From contig JANQLW010000014.1 in assembly GCA_028280405.1 (NCBI GenBank), forward strand, positions 1 through 38,223: a stretch of 38,223 nucleotides of DNA, read 5' to 3'. The notes below the pieces were generated by a model that was given only the letters and a program-made list of their open reading frames with translations, was not told the origin of the DNA and ran no database searches. This document shows, piece by piece, positions 15,403 through 24,684 of this stretch. Each line of letters starts with the position of its first letter. Position 1 is the first letter of the stretch. The position numbers were made by a program, and so were the translations under genes. The stretch comes from Bacteroidales bacterium. GTDB lineage: Bacteria > Bacteroidota > Bacteroidia > Bacteroidales > GCA-2711565.

Positions 15403-16289
15403 ACTATACCGGCGAATATGCTGCATTATTAACTGCAGTATTTTGGACAATCACCGCACTGGCTTTTGAAGTAGCTACAAAAAAAGTAGGAACCTATGCC
15501 GTTAACCTCATCAGGCTTTTATTTGCCTTTATACTTTTAGGGAGTTTAGCCTATTTTAAAAGAGGAATGGTTTTACCCCTTGATGCAGATTCTCATGCAT
15601 GGATATGGTTATCTGTTTCCGGATTAGTTGGATTTGTTTTGGGAGATTTATTTCTTTTTGCATCCTACCCTTTAATCAGTTCCAGAGTAGCAATGCTAAT
15701 TATGACATTAGCACCTCCTATTGCTGCAATTTTTGGTTTTTCAATATTGGGTGAACAAATGAATTTCATGAGTATCTTAGGAATGATACTCGTAATAGCA
15801 GGAATTGCATATGCAATCTGGAGCAAGCCAAAAGGAAAAAACAAAATAAAAACCAATATTTCAATTAAAGGGATCATATTTGCTGTTCTTGGTGCTATTG
15901 GACAAGGAGGAGGGATCGTAATAAGTAAATATGGAATGGCTGAATATGATCCTTTTGCAGCCAATCAAATTAGAGTAATCGCAGGAATATTCGGTTTTAT
16001 AGTTTTACTAAGTATCCTCAAAAAATGGAAAAATGTATTTGCAGCTTTTAAAGACATAAAAGCTGTTAGAAGTATTGGTATTGGAGCTATTTTCGGACCT
16101 TTTCTTGGAGTATCATTTTCATTGATTGCCGTTCAAAATACAAATGCAGGTATCGCTTCAACCTTAATGTCTATTGTACCAATTATTATTATCGTGCCAT
16201 CTTATTTTTTATTTAAACAAAAAATAACACTGAAAGAAGTTGTTGGGGCAATAATAAGTGTTGTTGGAGTTAGTTTATTCTTTGTATAA
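15399..16289 (+). CDS. EamA/DMT family transporter
   Basis: A 296-residue inner-membrane protein with about ten hydrophobic segments arranged as two EamA repeats (roughly 5-140 and 155-296). The second half starts GIIFAVLGAIGQGGGIVISK. DMT carriers export amino acids, metabolites or drugs; no substrate can be assigned. Its ATG overlaps the miaA stop (4 bases), so it is the last gene of the operon, followed by a hairpin at 16292-16319. Confidence 0.9.
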   Translation: MNYTGEYAALLTAVFWTITALAFEVATKKVGTYAVNLIRLLFAFILLGSLAYFKRGMVLPLDADSHAWIWLSVSGLVGFVLGDLFLFASYPLISSRVAMLIMTLAPPIAAIFGFSILGEQMNFMSILGMILVIAGIAYAIWSKPKGKNKIKTNISIKGIIFAVLGAIGQGGGIVISKYGMAEYDPFAANQIRVIAGIFGFIVLLSILKKWKNVFAAFKDIKAVRSIGIGAIFGPFLGVSFSLIAVQNTNAGIASTLMSIVPIIIIVPSYFLFKQKITLKEVVGAIISVVGVSLFFV

Positions 16290-16291
16290 AC

Positions 16292-16319
16292 TAATTAAGG
16301 GGCCTAAACCCCTTAATTA
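16292..16319 (+). terminator. Hairpin at the end of the GT2-miaA-EamA operon
   Basis: TAATTAAGGGG and CCCCTTAATTA form an 11-bp perfect stem with loop CCTAAA, two bases after the EamA stop. No long T-run follows, but the position and stability suit a terminator. Confidence 0.65.
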
Positions 16320-16621
16320 ATAACTTAACGACCGGTTAATAATGTAGTCTTTTCTGGTCATTCATATAATTCTTCTTGTTAAGTCAAGAATCCGACAAAT
16401 TGATTTATAGAAACCAAATGCCGGACTCCTGCACGAACCAAGAATTGTTACTTGACGATAATAATACCGTATAAGAACTATTATCTTTCAATTTCCATAG
16501 TTCAAATGATATTCCAAGAAAACAAATTCAACCTAAAAAAATAATAATCAGCACATTACAAGACAAATATCATTTTAACATTTTCTAATATTGGGAAAAA
16601 GAATATAATTGTGGGAGAGAA
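16320..16621. other. Gene-free spacer between two convergent units
   Basis: About 300 bases between the EamA terminator and pcm. I find no open frame with codon structure, no tRNA and no strong palindrome; a GTCAAG/CTTGAC pair (16383-16388, 16451-16456) is too short to interpret. Confidence 0.6.
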
Positions 16622-17269
16622 TTAATCATTTGCCTTATCTTCAAGAAGAGGCACAAAACTAAAATTACCGAATTCCTGAGTTTCAAAGTCCGTTTCAGAT
16701 TTTTTAATAATTCTTTTCATTACCTGTACTGCACCTTCACCTTCAGGTATAACTAATATTCCACCTATTTTAAGTTGGTCTAGTAAATCCTGAGGAACAT
16801 AAGGTGCACCGGCAGTTATAATAATTTTATCGAATGGCGCGAAAGCCTTCAACCCTTTGTATCCATCTCCATAAAAGGTTTTTACGCGATATTTGATACT
16901 ATCCAGGAATTCCTTTGTTTTTTGGTACAACTTCTTTTGACGCTCAATCGAGAATACTTTAGCGCCCAACTCTACCAATACACAAGCCTGATAACCTGAA
17001 CCCGTACCAATCTCAAGAATTTTATCACCTTTTTTTACCTCCAGAAGTTCTGTTTGAAAAGCCACTGTATAGGGCTGGGATATGGTTTGCCCCGAGCCAA
17101 TAGGGAAGGCCTTATCCTGATAAGCGAATTCAAGAAAGGATGAGTCCATAAATAAATGACGGGGAATACGATCAATAGCATCTAAAATATCCGGATCTTT
17201 AATCCCTTTAGCTTTTATCGTTTTAACCAGCTTCTTTCTTAACCCTTTATGTCTGTATGTATCAACCAT
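16622..17269 (-). CDS. pcm: Protein-L-isoaspartate O-methyltransferase
   Basis: A 215-residue SAM-dependent methyltransferase that repairs isoaspartyl residues in aged proteins. The family signature GSGQTISQPYTVA (about 58-70) and SAM motif I ILEIGTGSGYQA (84-95) are present, with the usual DKIIITAGAPYVP segment (about 146-158) and length. The ATG at 17269 gives the standard N-terminus. It is transcribed alone or from the upstream DUF4294 direction (245-base gap makes coupling unlikely). Confidence 0.95.
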   Translation of the reverse strand: MVDTYRHKGLRKKLVKTIKAKGIKDPDILDAIDRIPRHLFMDSSFLEFAYQDKAFPIGSGQTISQPYTVAFQTELLEVKKGDKILEIGTGSGYQACVLVELGAKVFSIERQKKLYQKTKEFLDSIKYRVKTFYGDGYKGLKAFAPFDKIIITAGAPYVPQDLLDQLKIGGILVIPEGEGAVQVMKRIIKKSETDFETQEFGNFSFVPLLEDKAND

Positions 17270-17397
17270 CCTTAAACAACTTCCTTAGTAATAAAAAGAA
17301 AATGCGAAAATAAGGAATCAAAATTCAGTATAAAAATAAGAGATTGATAAAATATTAACTTTCTTCTTTTAATATATAGAAATTGTCAAAAGTTGAA

Positions 17398-17501
17398 AGC
17401 CAAACCCCGGCTTCTATAACTCGTCCGCAGAAAGAAAATTAAATATGCCCTTTATTAATTGACTGTACCTCAATAATAGTTTCCTGAGCCGGGGCTTGGC
17501 T
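17398..17501. repeat. GC-rich inverted repeat in the pcm/DUF4294 spacer
   Basis: 17398-17412 (AGCCAAACCCCGGCT) and 17487-17501 are complementary over 15 bases with one mismatch, separated by 74 bases. The arms are GC-rich in an AT-rich spacer. The right arm is just downstream of the DUF4294 stop codon on the minus strand; it may be a terminator remnant or small mobile repeat. No reading frame lies within. Confidence 0.6.
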
Positions 17502-17514
17502 AATCAGAGAAAGA

Positions 17515-18087
17515 TTATAACTGGCCTTTTTCAATCATCTGAACAATCATTTCGATTTTACGGTCCTTACCTTCAGGTTCATATCTATCTTTTAAATTAA
17601 ATCCGAATATTCTTGCAAAAGCCTGATAAAAAAATGCAGTAAAGCCACCTCTTAAATCTTTTAATAACTCATAGGAACTATCTCCTGTTTCCCGATCTAT
17701 TAATTTAAGCAGAATTTTCCCCTGGGTAAATGTCAATTTTTTAAGATCCTCCCCAAACTCTTCTTTGATTTCCTTCTCAGCACGACGCATGATTTTCCGC
17801 TTTTGAGATTGCTTTTCAACTTGTTTTAATAATGCATCATACTCTTCAAGTTTTTTACCTGCAAGTTTTGCGTAGGGGTAAACTTTTTTCACATATCTGA
17901 TTAATCGGGTCATCCGCCTGTGAGCTCGCCTGTTTTTTCTGGTCCGCTTTGATTTAACAATTACCTCTTCCAGGGAAAGGGTCAATAAGGAATCTTTACT
18001 TAAGGTAGCAATAATTAAAGAGTCTTTATCCTGAGCTAAAATAGCATATGGTAATATTAGTAATAGTATGATAAGAATCCTTTTCAC
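17515..18087 (-). CDS. DUF4294 family exported protein
   Basis: A 190-residue protein starting at GTG, with a signal peptide (MKRILIILLLILPYAILAQ) and a very basic region (KSKRTRKNRRAHRRMTRLIRY, in part residues 46-65). The conserved DUF4294 core follows: VYPYAKLAGKKLEEY, QGKILLKLIDRETGDSSYEL and FYQAFARIFGFNLKDRY. The family is confined to Bacteroidota as far as I know and has no known function. The conservation of long invariant stretches suggests an important envelope role. It lies between clpX and pcm on the same strand but has a terminator between it and clpX. Confidence 0.88.
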   Translation of the reverse strand: MKRILIILLLILPYAILAQDKDSLIIATLSKDSLLTLSLEEVIVKSKRTRKNRRAHRRMTRLIRYVKKVYPYAKLAGKKLEEYDALLKQVEKQSQKRKIMRRAEKEIKEEFGEDLKKLTFTQGKILLKLIDRETGDSSYELLKDLRGGFTAFFYQAFARIFGFNLKDRYEPEGKDRKIEMIVQMIEKGQL

Positions 18088-18116
18088 ATTATAAGACTTA
18101 GAATCTTAAATATACA

Positions 18117-18147
18117 AAAAGAAGCACCTGAACCAGATGCTTCTTTT
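18117..18147 (-). terminator. Terminator of the tig-clpP-clpX cluster
   Basis: On the minus strand AAAAGAAGCATCTG pairs with CAGGTGCTTCTTTT (one G-U) around a GTT loop and runs into a T-run, 20 bases after the clpX stop. It is A-rich on the other side and could be bidirectional. Confidence 0.85.
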
Positions 18148-18167
18148 AAGTTTATATGAAAATATTC

Positions 18168-19400
18168 TTAAGCAACTTTTAATTTAGCCAGATTTGCTTT
18201 TTCAAATTTGGCCTTAGCATAAGATAAACTGACATTTAGCTCTTTTACTGATTTTTTCGAGGGCATTTCAAACATAGCATCTGTTAAAATAGCCTCAATA
18301 ATAGAACGTAAACCACGAGCTCCCAGTTTGAATTCTATAGATTTTTCTACAATAAACTGAAGTACTTCATCATCAATTTTCAATTTAATACCATCCATTT
18401 CAAACAAACGGGTAAATTGTTTAATCAATGAGTTTTTAGGTTCCGTCAGAATTTGCTTTAATGCCTTTTTATCCAATGGATTTAAATAAGATAATACAGG
18501 CAAGCGTCCAACGATTTCAGGAATTAAACCAAATGTTTTCAAATCTGATGGGGAAATATACTGTAACAGGTTTTCTTTGTCGATGAAATTGCTGTCTTTT
18601 CCAGTGCTATAACCTATCATATTTGTTTGCATACGTGCACCTATAATTTTATCTATTCCGTGGAATGCCCCACCTGAAACAAACAAAATATTTTTGGTAT
18701 TAATCTGAATCATCTTTTGTTCAGGATGCTTGCGGCCTCCCTGAGGTGGAACATTTACCAATGATCCTTCAAGTAATTTTAATAATGCCTGTTGAACCCC
18801 TTCACCTGAAACATCTCTGGTAATACTAGGATTATCACTTTTACGTGAAATTTTGTCAATCTCATCTATAAAAATAATTCCCCTTTCTGCTGCAGCCACA
18901 TTATAATCGGCAACCTGTAATAATCTGGTAAGTATGGTTTCCACATCTTCACCAACATATCCGGCTTCTGTTAATACGGTAGCATCAGCTATACAAAACG
19001 GCACATCCAGAAAACGGGCAATAGTTCGAGCTAAGAGTGTTTTTCCGGTTCCGGTTTCTCCAACTACAATGATATTGGATTTTTCAATCTCTACTTCATC
19101 ATCAGAAGGGCCTTGTGTGATTCTTTTGTAGTGATTATACACTGCTACAGAAAGCACACGTTTTGCTTCATCTTGTCCAATTACATATTGATCCAAATGC
19201 TCTTTGATTTCCTGAGGTTTATAAAGCGTCATTTCATTTAAATGCTTTTCCGCTTTTGAGTTTACCTCTTCATCTACGATAAGCTGAGCCTGTTCAATAC
19301 AATGATTACAGATATGAGCATCCATACCGGCAATTAATACGCTGGTATCTACTTTATCTCTACCACAAAATGAACAACGATCAGTATGATGTTTTGTCAT
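18168..19400 (-). CDS. clpX: ClpX, ATP-binding subunit of Clp protease
   Basis: A 410-residue AAA+ unfoldase. The N-terminal zinc-binding domain has C9, C12, C31 and C34. Walker A GETGTGKT and Walker B IFIDEIDK are intact, and the C-terminal sensor-2 region ([12 protein letters not shown]) is present. The ClpP-docking loop reads MIGYSTGK, that is IGY where E. coli has IGF. It unfolds tagged proteins and feeds them to ClpP. It follows clpP by 9 bases on the same strand and is the last gene of the tig-clpP-clpX cluster. Confidence 0.98.
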   Translation of the reverse strand: MTKHHTDRCSFCGRDKVDTSVLIAGMDAHICNHCIEQAQLIVDEEVNSKAEKHLNEMTLYKPQEIKEHLDQYVIGQDEAKRVLSVAVYNHYKRITQGPSDDEVEIEKSNIIVVGETGTGKTLLARTIARFLDVPFCIADATVLTEAGYVGEDVETILTRLLQVADYNVAAAERGIIFIDEIDKISRKSDNPSITRDVSGEGVQQALLKLLEGSLVNVPPQGGRKHPEQKMIQINTKNILFVSGGAFHGIDKIIGARMQTNMIGYSTGKDSNFIDKENLLQYISPSDLKTFGLIPEIVGRLPVLSYLNPLDKKALKQILTEPKNSLIKQFTRLFEMDGIKLKIDDEVLQFIVEKSIEFKLGARGLRSIIEAILTDAMFEMPSKKSVKELNVSLSYAKAKFEKANLAKLKVA

Positions 19401-19409
19401 TATACTATC

Positions 19410-20084
19410 TTATTTTTTATTACTTACAAGAACTTCATCTATCATACCATAAGCTTTGGCCTCATCAGAGGTCATCCAATAATCACGATCAGCATCTTTC
19501 CAGATCTTTTTATAAGTCTGCCCACTGTGATCTGCAATGATATCATAAAGTTCTTTTTTCAATTTCTGAATTTCACGAGCCGTAATTTCAATATCGGAAG
19601 CTTGTCCTTGGGCTCCACCCATAGGCTGATGAATTAAAATACGCGAATGTTTTAATGCTGTTCTTTTCCCTTTTTCTCCTGCGCATAATAAAACAGCACC
19701 CATAGAAGCTGCCATACCTGTACAAATAGTTGCCACATCCGAAGAGATGTATTGCATGGTATCATAAATACCAAGGCCGGCATAAACAGAGCCTCCGGGA
19801 GTATTCAAATAAATCTGAATATCTTTTTTAGAGTCGACAGACTCCAGGAATAATAACTGTGCCTGAATAATATTAGCAACATAATCATTGATAGGAACAC
19901 CCAGGAAAATAATGCGATCCATCATCAGACGTGAAAATACATCCATGGTAGCAATATTCATTTGACGTTCCTCAATAATTGTAGGCGAAATATAATTATT
20001 GTGAACAGAAGTATATTGATCGAGGGTCAGGCTACTGATCCCTCTTTCTTTCATTGCGTACTTTTTAAATTCGTTTGGATTCAT
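19410..20084 (-). CDS. clpP: ClpP, proteolytic subunit of Clp protease
   Basis: A 224-residue serine peptidase from the ATG at 20084 (a TTG two codons upstream is less likely). The catalytic triad is Ser in GMAASMGAVLL, His in SRILIHQPMGG and Asp in DADRDYWMTSDEA. The handle region and the IFLG/IQIYLNTPGGSV strands of the tetradecamer are normal. It forms the proteolytic chamber for ClpX, encoded 9 bases downstream, and lies 12 bases after the trigger-factor stop, the classical gene order. Confidence 0.97.
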   Translation of the reverse strand: MNPNEFKKYAMKERGISSLTLDQYTSVHNNYISPTIIEERQMNIATMDVFSRLMMDRIIFLGVPINDYVANIIQAQLLFLESVDSKKDIQIYLNTPGGSVYAGLGIYDTMQYISSDVATICTGMAASMGAVLLCAGEKGKRTALKHSRILIHQPMGGAQGQASDIEITAREIQKLKKELYDIIADHSGQTYKKIWKDADRDYWMTSDEAKAYGMIDEVLVSNKK

Positions 20085-20096
20085 ATGCAAAATTTA

Positions 20097-21449
20097 TTAA
20101 TTAGTTTGAGTAGCTAATTTAACAAATTCTTCGTAACCAATTTTTTTATTTACTTGTTTTATCTTGTCTTTAAACAGATCCAGAAGCTTTTTATCATAAA
20201 GTTGATCATAAATACGTTTTACTTCTTCCTGATTCTTCATAATAGAATCTACGATTTCATTCATGCGCTTTTCAGCTTCCTCATCCTGTTTTTCCTGCAT
20301 AGTGCTGAAATAACTCCTGATCTGATTTCTGACATCTTCTTCTCCAACTTGTAATTCAAACTCTTTTACGAGTTTAGCTTCAATAAGTTGCCATCTTAAA
20401 GATTTAGAATAACTTTCATACTGTGTTTCCACTTGTTCAGCAGTCATTTTTCCTTGTCCGTTTTCAACGATCCATCTTTTCATAAATTCATCAGGAAGAT
20501 CAATTTTCGCAAGATCAACAAGCTTTTCAACTGTATTGTTCATGAACTGGCGATCACTTTCTGCAACGAAAGAAACTTCAGCATCCTTTTTAATACGAAC
20601 CCTTAATTCTTCTTCAGTTTTAATTTCTTCCTGAGGATAAACCATTTTAAAGAACTCCTCATTTAATTCTGCATTTTCTTTACGAGAAATTTCAGTAATG
20701 GTAAAGCTGAATTTATTTTCAATTTTTTCTGCTTCTTCTTTAGTAATACCAAGCATTAAAGCAGTATTATCAGCATCTTTAGTTGCTTTAAGAGGGTTAA
20801 ACTTAACAGTTGTACCTACCTTTTTACCTACAAACTTTTTCAATTCGGTTTTTAGTTTGAGATTGCTGGTAGCTACATTAGCAGCTCTGTTTATACCACC
20901 CTGAACTTCTTTATCATTCTCATCAAGTTCTACAAAGTCACCTTTAACCATATCACCTTCTTCAACAGTTTCAGGGTTTGTAGTTTTTCCATGGCGTGAT
21001 TGTAAATCGCCTAAATATTTTTCAACAACTTCATCATTTGCTTCAATATCATAGTAATTTATTTTAATCTTATCATTTAACTCTAAGTTAAATTCAGGGC
21101 TTAACCCTATGTCAAAGAAAAACTCAAATTCTTTTTGGTTATCAAAATCAACAGTAGTTGTTTTTTCAGTATTGGGAAGCGGATATCCTAAAATATCCAG
21201 TTTTTCATCAACAATATACTGGTTTAATGAATCCGAAACCATTTTATTGATTTCTTCAGCCATGACTGCTTTACCATACATTTTATTGATCATTCCGAAT
21301 GGGACTTTACCTTGTCTGAATCCAGGAATGTTCGCTTTACGTTGGTAATCTTTTAATACTTTTTTTACCTGATCCTGATAATCTTCTTCTTTTAATTCTA
21401 ACTTGATGATCGCCGTTAAATCACCCGTACTTTCTTTCGTTATATTCAT
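20097..21449 (-). CDS. tig: Trigger factor
   Basis: A 450-residue ribosome-associated chaperone and peptidyl-prolyl isomerase. The N-terminal ribosome-binding domain has a signature close to GFRxGKxP (NIPGFRQGKVPFGMINKMYG, about 38-57). A degenerate FKBP-like middle (about 155-240) and a long helical C-terminal domain follow. The ATG at 21449 is preferred over the TTG two codons upstream. It is first in the tig-clpP-clpX cluster, with two candidate promoters directly upstream. Confidence 0.95.
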   Translation of the reverse strand: MNITKESTGDLTAIIKLELKEEDYQDQVKKVLKDYQRKANIPGFRQGKVPFGMINKMYGKAVMAEEINKMVSDSLNQYIVDEKLDILGYPLPNTEKTTTVDFDNQKEFEFFFDIGLSPEFNLELNDKIKINYYDIEANDEVVEKYLGDLQSRHGKTTNPETVEEGDMVKGDFVELDENDKEVQGGINRAANVATSNLKLKTELKKFVGKKVGTTVKFNPLKATKDADNTALMLGITKEEAEKIENKFSFTITEISRKENAELNEEFFKMVYPQEEIKTEEELRVRIKKDAEVSFVAESDRQFMNNTVEKLVDLAKIDLPDEFMKRWIVENGQGKMTAEQVETQYESYSKSLRWQLIEAKLVKEFELQVGEEDVRNQIRSYFSTMQEKQDEEAEKRMNEIVDSIMKNQEEVKRIYDQLYDKKLLDLFKDKIKQVNKKIGYEEFVKLATQTN

Positions 21450-21478
21450 CGACAAATTGTTTAATTATTTTGGAGGAG

Positions 21479-21509
21479 CAAAGATAATATTAATATTAAC
21501 TCAAATATA
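21479..21509 (-). promoter_or_regulatory. Promoter region of tig-clpP-clpX
   Basis: Two minus-strand boxes fit TAnnTTTG: TATCTTTG (21479-21486), 29 bases before the tig ATG, and TATATTTG (21502-21509). Either or both could be used. Confidence 0.45.
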
Positions 21510-21520
21510 TATCAGGGAAT

Positions 21521-21556
21521 TAAAAAAACCTTAGTATTAAAAAATACTAAGGTTTT
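21521..21556 (-). terminator. Terminator after tRNA-Leu
   Basis: AAAACCTTAGTATT pairs perfectly with AATACTAAGGTTTT (14 bp, 4-base loop). On the minus strand it follows tRNA-Leu by 7 bases and ends in seven T. Confidence 0.85.
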
Positions 21557-21563
21557 GATTTTG

Positions 21564-21645
21564 TGCGGATGAAGGGACTCGAACCCCCACGCCTTTCGGC
21601 ACTAGATCCTAAGTCTAGCGCGGCTACCAATTACGCCACATCCGC
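21564..21645 (-). tRNA. tRNA-Leu (UAG anticodon)
   Basis: The minus strand folds as a class II tRNA: acceptor GCGGATG/CATCCGC with discriminator A, D stem GCG/CGC with AATTGGTA in the loop region, anticodon stem CTAGA/TCTAG with loop CTTAGGA (anticodon UAG at 21609-21611), a variable arm GCC-GAAA-GGC, and T loop TTCGAGT. The CCA end is not encoded. Confidence 0.97.
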
Positions 21646-21664
21646 GTTTATTGTTTTGGGATTG

Positions 21665-21672
21665 CAAAAATA
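21665..21672 (-). promoter_or_regulatory. Probable promoter of tRNA-Leu
   Basis: TATTTTTG on the minus strand, 19 bases before the mature 5' end, matches TAnnTTTG. No clear TTG at -33. Confidence 0.45.
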
Positions 21673-21827
21673 CTAATATTTCTTTCAGAACCTAAAAATA
21701 TTTAAAAAAATAATTTAGCTCTATGATTAATTTTTTGCAAACACAATATTAAGACTTTTATCAAGTTGAATAATTATCATATTTAAATTAACTTAGGCCA
21801 TAATTTACTCATCGAGTTAACTCAATT

Positions 21828-23312
21828 ATGCAAATAAAAGCAGTCAGGCTACTCTTTATAATTTTACTATGTTTTGCTTTCGGCTTAAAAGGAACTAGTC
21901 AGTTCAGGCTAGGCATCACAAGTAGTAATTATGCAGGATCTCACGGATTAATGATTAATCCATCCCATATAGTTAACTCCAAACTCTATATGGATATTAA
22001 TATCTTCTCTATAGGTATTTCGTTTCAGAATAACTACATATATATACCAGGCAAAGATTATAGTTTAGGAAGTTTTATTAGTGAAGTCAAACGAAATATT
22101 GATTTTTACAATGAGAACAATCACCTCATGGACAGGGATGACATGAATTTCAAAGAGACCACTTATACAAATGGCAGGTATGCCAAATCATTTGGAAGTG
22201 GTGAAATCACTGGTCCATCAGGTTTTTTTGCATTCAATGATCAGGCATTTGGATTTTATTCATCATTCAGAAATTATGGTTCCGTATACAATGTACCTTT
22301 TGCTCATGCAAACTTTCTTTATTACGGCTATGATCTGGAAAGCCAACTCAATAAAGACTACTATAACAGAAACTATGGAGGAATAGGTGCTTCATGGTTA
22401 GAACTTGGGTTTTCATACGCCAGAGTCATAAAAAAAGAATACAACAAACATTTAAGTGCCGGAATTACACTTAAAAGGATGTTTTCTTATGCAGCTTCAT
22501 TTATGGATTTTGAAACTATGAACTTCAGAGTAGAAGAAGATGCAAACTTCATTATACATGATTCAAAATTCAATTTTGCTTATGCTTTACCTCTGGATTA
22601 CAATACGAATACTCATATAGGCGGCATTAATGTCTTGGGAAAAGGTTGGGGATTTGATTTAGGAATTACTTATCAGCTTAAAAAATATGGTTATGAGAAC
22701 AATAATCATTTAAGGCCTTGTGAACAGGAATTCGAACCCTATCTATTAAAACTTGGATTTTCATTATCAGACATAGGGAAAATAAAATACAACAAAAAAG
22801 CAGAAATTCATCATTATGAAGGAGCATTAACATGGAATGCATTTGATACTATTGAATTCCGGTCAGTAAAACATATGAGTAATGAATTCAGCAGAAGATA
22901 TTATGGAGATATTACAACCTCTCTTTCGGATACTACTTTTACAATAGGATTGCCAACTACCCTGAGTTTTTAGGCAGATTATCATTACAAAGGTTCTTAT
23001 TATATAGGTGGGCTCATGATGATTCCTTTAAAAGTGCATAAATATCAAATCAGAAGGTCTTCTTTGTTTGCAATCATCCCCAGATATGAAACAGACAGAT
23101 TTGAATTAAGCACTCCCCTTTCCCTTCATGATTTTAATGAACTGAGATTAGGGCTCTCAGCACGTTATGGTTTTTTCACTCTCGGCACAGATAAATTAGG
23201 TGCATTTCTAGGCTTGAATAATTTTGATGGATTTGACTTTTATATGATGGTCAAAATCAATTTTAAAAGAGGAAGGTGTAAAGACAGACTTGTGGAAATT
23301 TGTAATGAATAA
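21828..23312 (+). pseudogene. DUF5723 family exported protein interrupted by an in-frame TAG
   Basis: The reading frame runs for 381 codons to TAG at 22971-22973. It then continues in the same frame for a further 113 codons (ADYHYKGSYYIGGLMMIPL onward) to TAA at 23310. Together they make a DUF5723-like beta-rich outer-membrane protein of about 494 residues: signal peptide (about 1-25), SNYAGSHGLMINPSHIV near 33-49, LPTTLSF just before the stop and the terminal barrel-like part after it. In related proteins this junction, from memory, reads LPTALSLQADY, so TAG most likely arose from CAG (Gln). Both parts keep coding character, which points to a recent mutation, readthrough or sequence error. 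Its stop is directly adjacent to that of the convergent permease. Confidence 0.8.
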
Positions 23313-24554
23313 TTATTCTTTAGCCAATGAAGTTTTCATATCCAGAGCATCCCTTAAAGCATTGCCTATAATCATGAAGGCAAGTACCAATAACATAATA
23401 GCTACACCAGGCAAAACAGCCAAATATGCCGAATCAAGAATGATATATGCATAGTTTTCTTTTATCATACTTCCCCATGAGGGCATTGGGGGTTGCACTC
23501 CTATTCCAAGAAAACTCAGACCAGCTTCTATTAATATTGCAGATGCAAAATTTGCCGCAGATATAACAATGACCGGCCCCATAATATTAGGCAGAATATG
23601 ATTGAAAATAATTCTAAAATTACTAAAGGCTAAAGCCTTTCCTGCCTCAACAAATTCTTTTTCCCTAATACTGAATATCTGTCCGCGAACGATACGGGCA
23701 ACCTCAACCCACATTGTCAGTCCCACAGCAATAAAAATTTGCCAAAAGCCTTTTCCTAAAGCAAAAGTTATGGCTATGACTAAAAGCAAGGTTGGTATCG
23801 ACCAAACAATATTAATAAACCATACGATGAAATTATCGACCCATGAACGGAAAAACCCAGCCAAAGCCCCAAATAAGATTCCTACAAATAGTGATATTAA
23901 AACAGCAATAAATCCAACCGAAATACTTACCCTGGCACCAATAATCAATTGACTTAAATAATCTCGTCCATATCTGTCAGTACCAAAGATAAAAGTCTGG
24001 TTATCTATTCTCTTTTCTATGATTCTCTCCTGAAGTTTTTTTACATTTAACTGCATTAATTCACCATTAATACGTTTACAACGAATCTCCTGACTATTAC
24101 TTTCAAAATTGATACTTTCCGCCTTAACAGCATAACACACATCCGCCAAATTATATTCAATCTCACGATGATCGATTTCTGCTGTATCTACACTAAATTC
24201 CTTAAGTATAATTCTATCTTCAACGAATCTATAAGAATTGAAAGGAACTTTAACATAACTGTTTTTCTGTCCCCATATCATTTTCGAAAAAAAAGATTTC
24301 TTCTCCGGAACTTCATTTTTCTCAACATATAAAAACTGAACCTGAGATCCGGGCTTTAAACTTGAGATTTCCAATATCTGATTATTTGAAAAAGGAGTTG
24401 GATCGGGAGTAATTAAATAACCAAGCGATGCAATTAACACGATAAAGATGATAAAGATACCTGCACAAACAGCTAATTCGTTTTTCAAAAAACGTTGCCA
24501 GGCAATTTTTGATAATGATCCGCTACCGGTATATTGCTTCTTTTTAAAAAACAT
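23313..24554 (-). CDS. ABC transporter permease, DppC/OppC type
   Basis: A 413-residue inner-membrane permease of the peptide/nickel importer class. The first membrane helix is about 27-48 and is followed by an unusually long extracytoplasmic insert (about 50-185). The conserved FGTDRYGRDYLSQLIIGARVS start of the permease domain (about 190-210), further helices, and the EAA loop EKEFVEAGKALAFSNFRIIF, which contacts the ATPase, come next. The C-terminal SFLGIGVQPPMPSWG and LRDALDMK motifs are canonical. Partner genes (DppB, DppD/F, binding protein) are not in the window. The substrate is probably an oligopeptide, from family knowledge only. Confidence 0.92.
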   Translation of the reverse strand: MFFKKKQYTGSGSLSKIAWQRFLKNELAVCAGIFIIFIVLIASLGYLITPDPTPFSNNQILEISSLKPGSQVQFLYVEKNEVPEKKSFFSKMIWGQKNSYVKVPFNSYRFVEDRIILKEFSVDTAEIDHREIEYNLADVCYAVKAESINFESNSQEIRCKRINGELMQLNVKKLQERIIEKRIDNQTFIFGTDRYGRDYLSQLIIGARVSISVGFIAVLISLFVGILFGALAGFFRSWVDNFIVWFINIVWSIPTLLLVIAITFALGKGFWQIFIAVGLTMWVEVARIVRGQIFSIREKEFVEAGKALAFSNFRIIFNHILPNIMGPVIVISAANFASAILIEAGLSFLGIGVQPPMPSWGSMIKENYAYIILDSAYLAVLPGVAIMLLVLAFMIIGNALRDALDMKTSLAKE

Positions 24555-24573
24555 ATTGAATATTGAATTACTA

Positions 24574-24581
24574 CAAATGTA
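24574..24581 (-). promoter_or_regulatory. Probable promoter of the ABC permease
   Basis: TACATTTG on the minus strand, 19 bases before the ATG at 24554, matches TAnnTTTG. Confidence 0.4.
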
Positions 24582-24637
24582 TTAATTTTTATGGGCGGAT
24601 TTTCTGAAATAACCAAAGGAATAATTTTAAAAATATT

Positions 24638-24669
24638 TTGAAATTTTTAAAACGAAAATCGTATATTTG
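24638..24669 (+). promoter_or_regulatory. Promoter of tRNA-His
   Basis: TTG (24638-24640), 21-base spacer, TATATTTG (24662-24669), 15 bases before the mature tRNA. One of the best matches to the Bacteroidota consensus in the window. Confidence 0.7.
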
Positions 24670-24684
24670 CACTCCGAAATAAAT

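Noticed and set aside
15665..15964. 99-codon minus-strand frame antisense to the EamA gene
   Set aside because: Hydrophobic only because it is opposite membrane-protein codons; no start signal or partner.
16320..16621. Possible small RNA or hidden gene in the spacer before pcm
   Set aside because: No promoter-terminator pair, stable fold or coding pattern could be found by eye.
23016..23312. Separate small gene downstream of the DUF5723 frame
   Set aside because: It is in the same frame as the interrupted gene and continues its family pattern, so it is the 3' part of that gene.
23602..23952. 116-codon plus-strand frame antisense to the ABC permease
   Set aside because: The permease motifs are clear on the minus strand; the antisense translation has no domain pattern.
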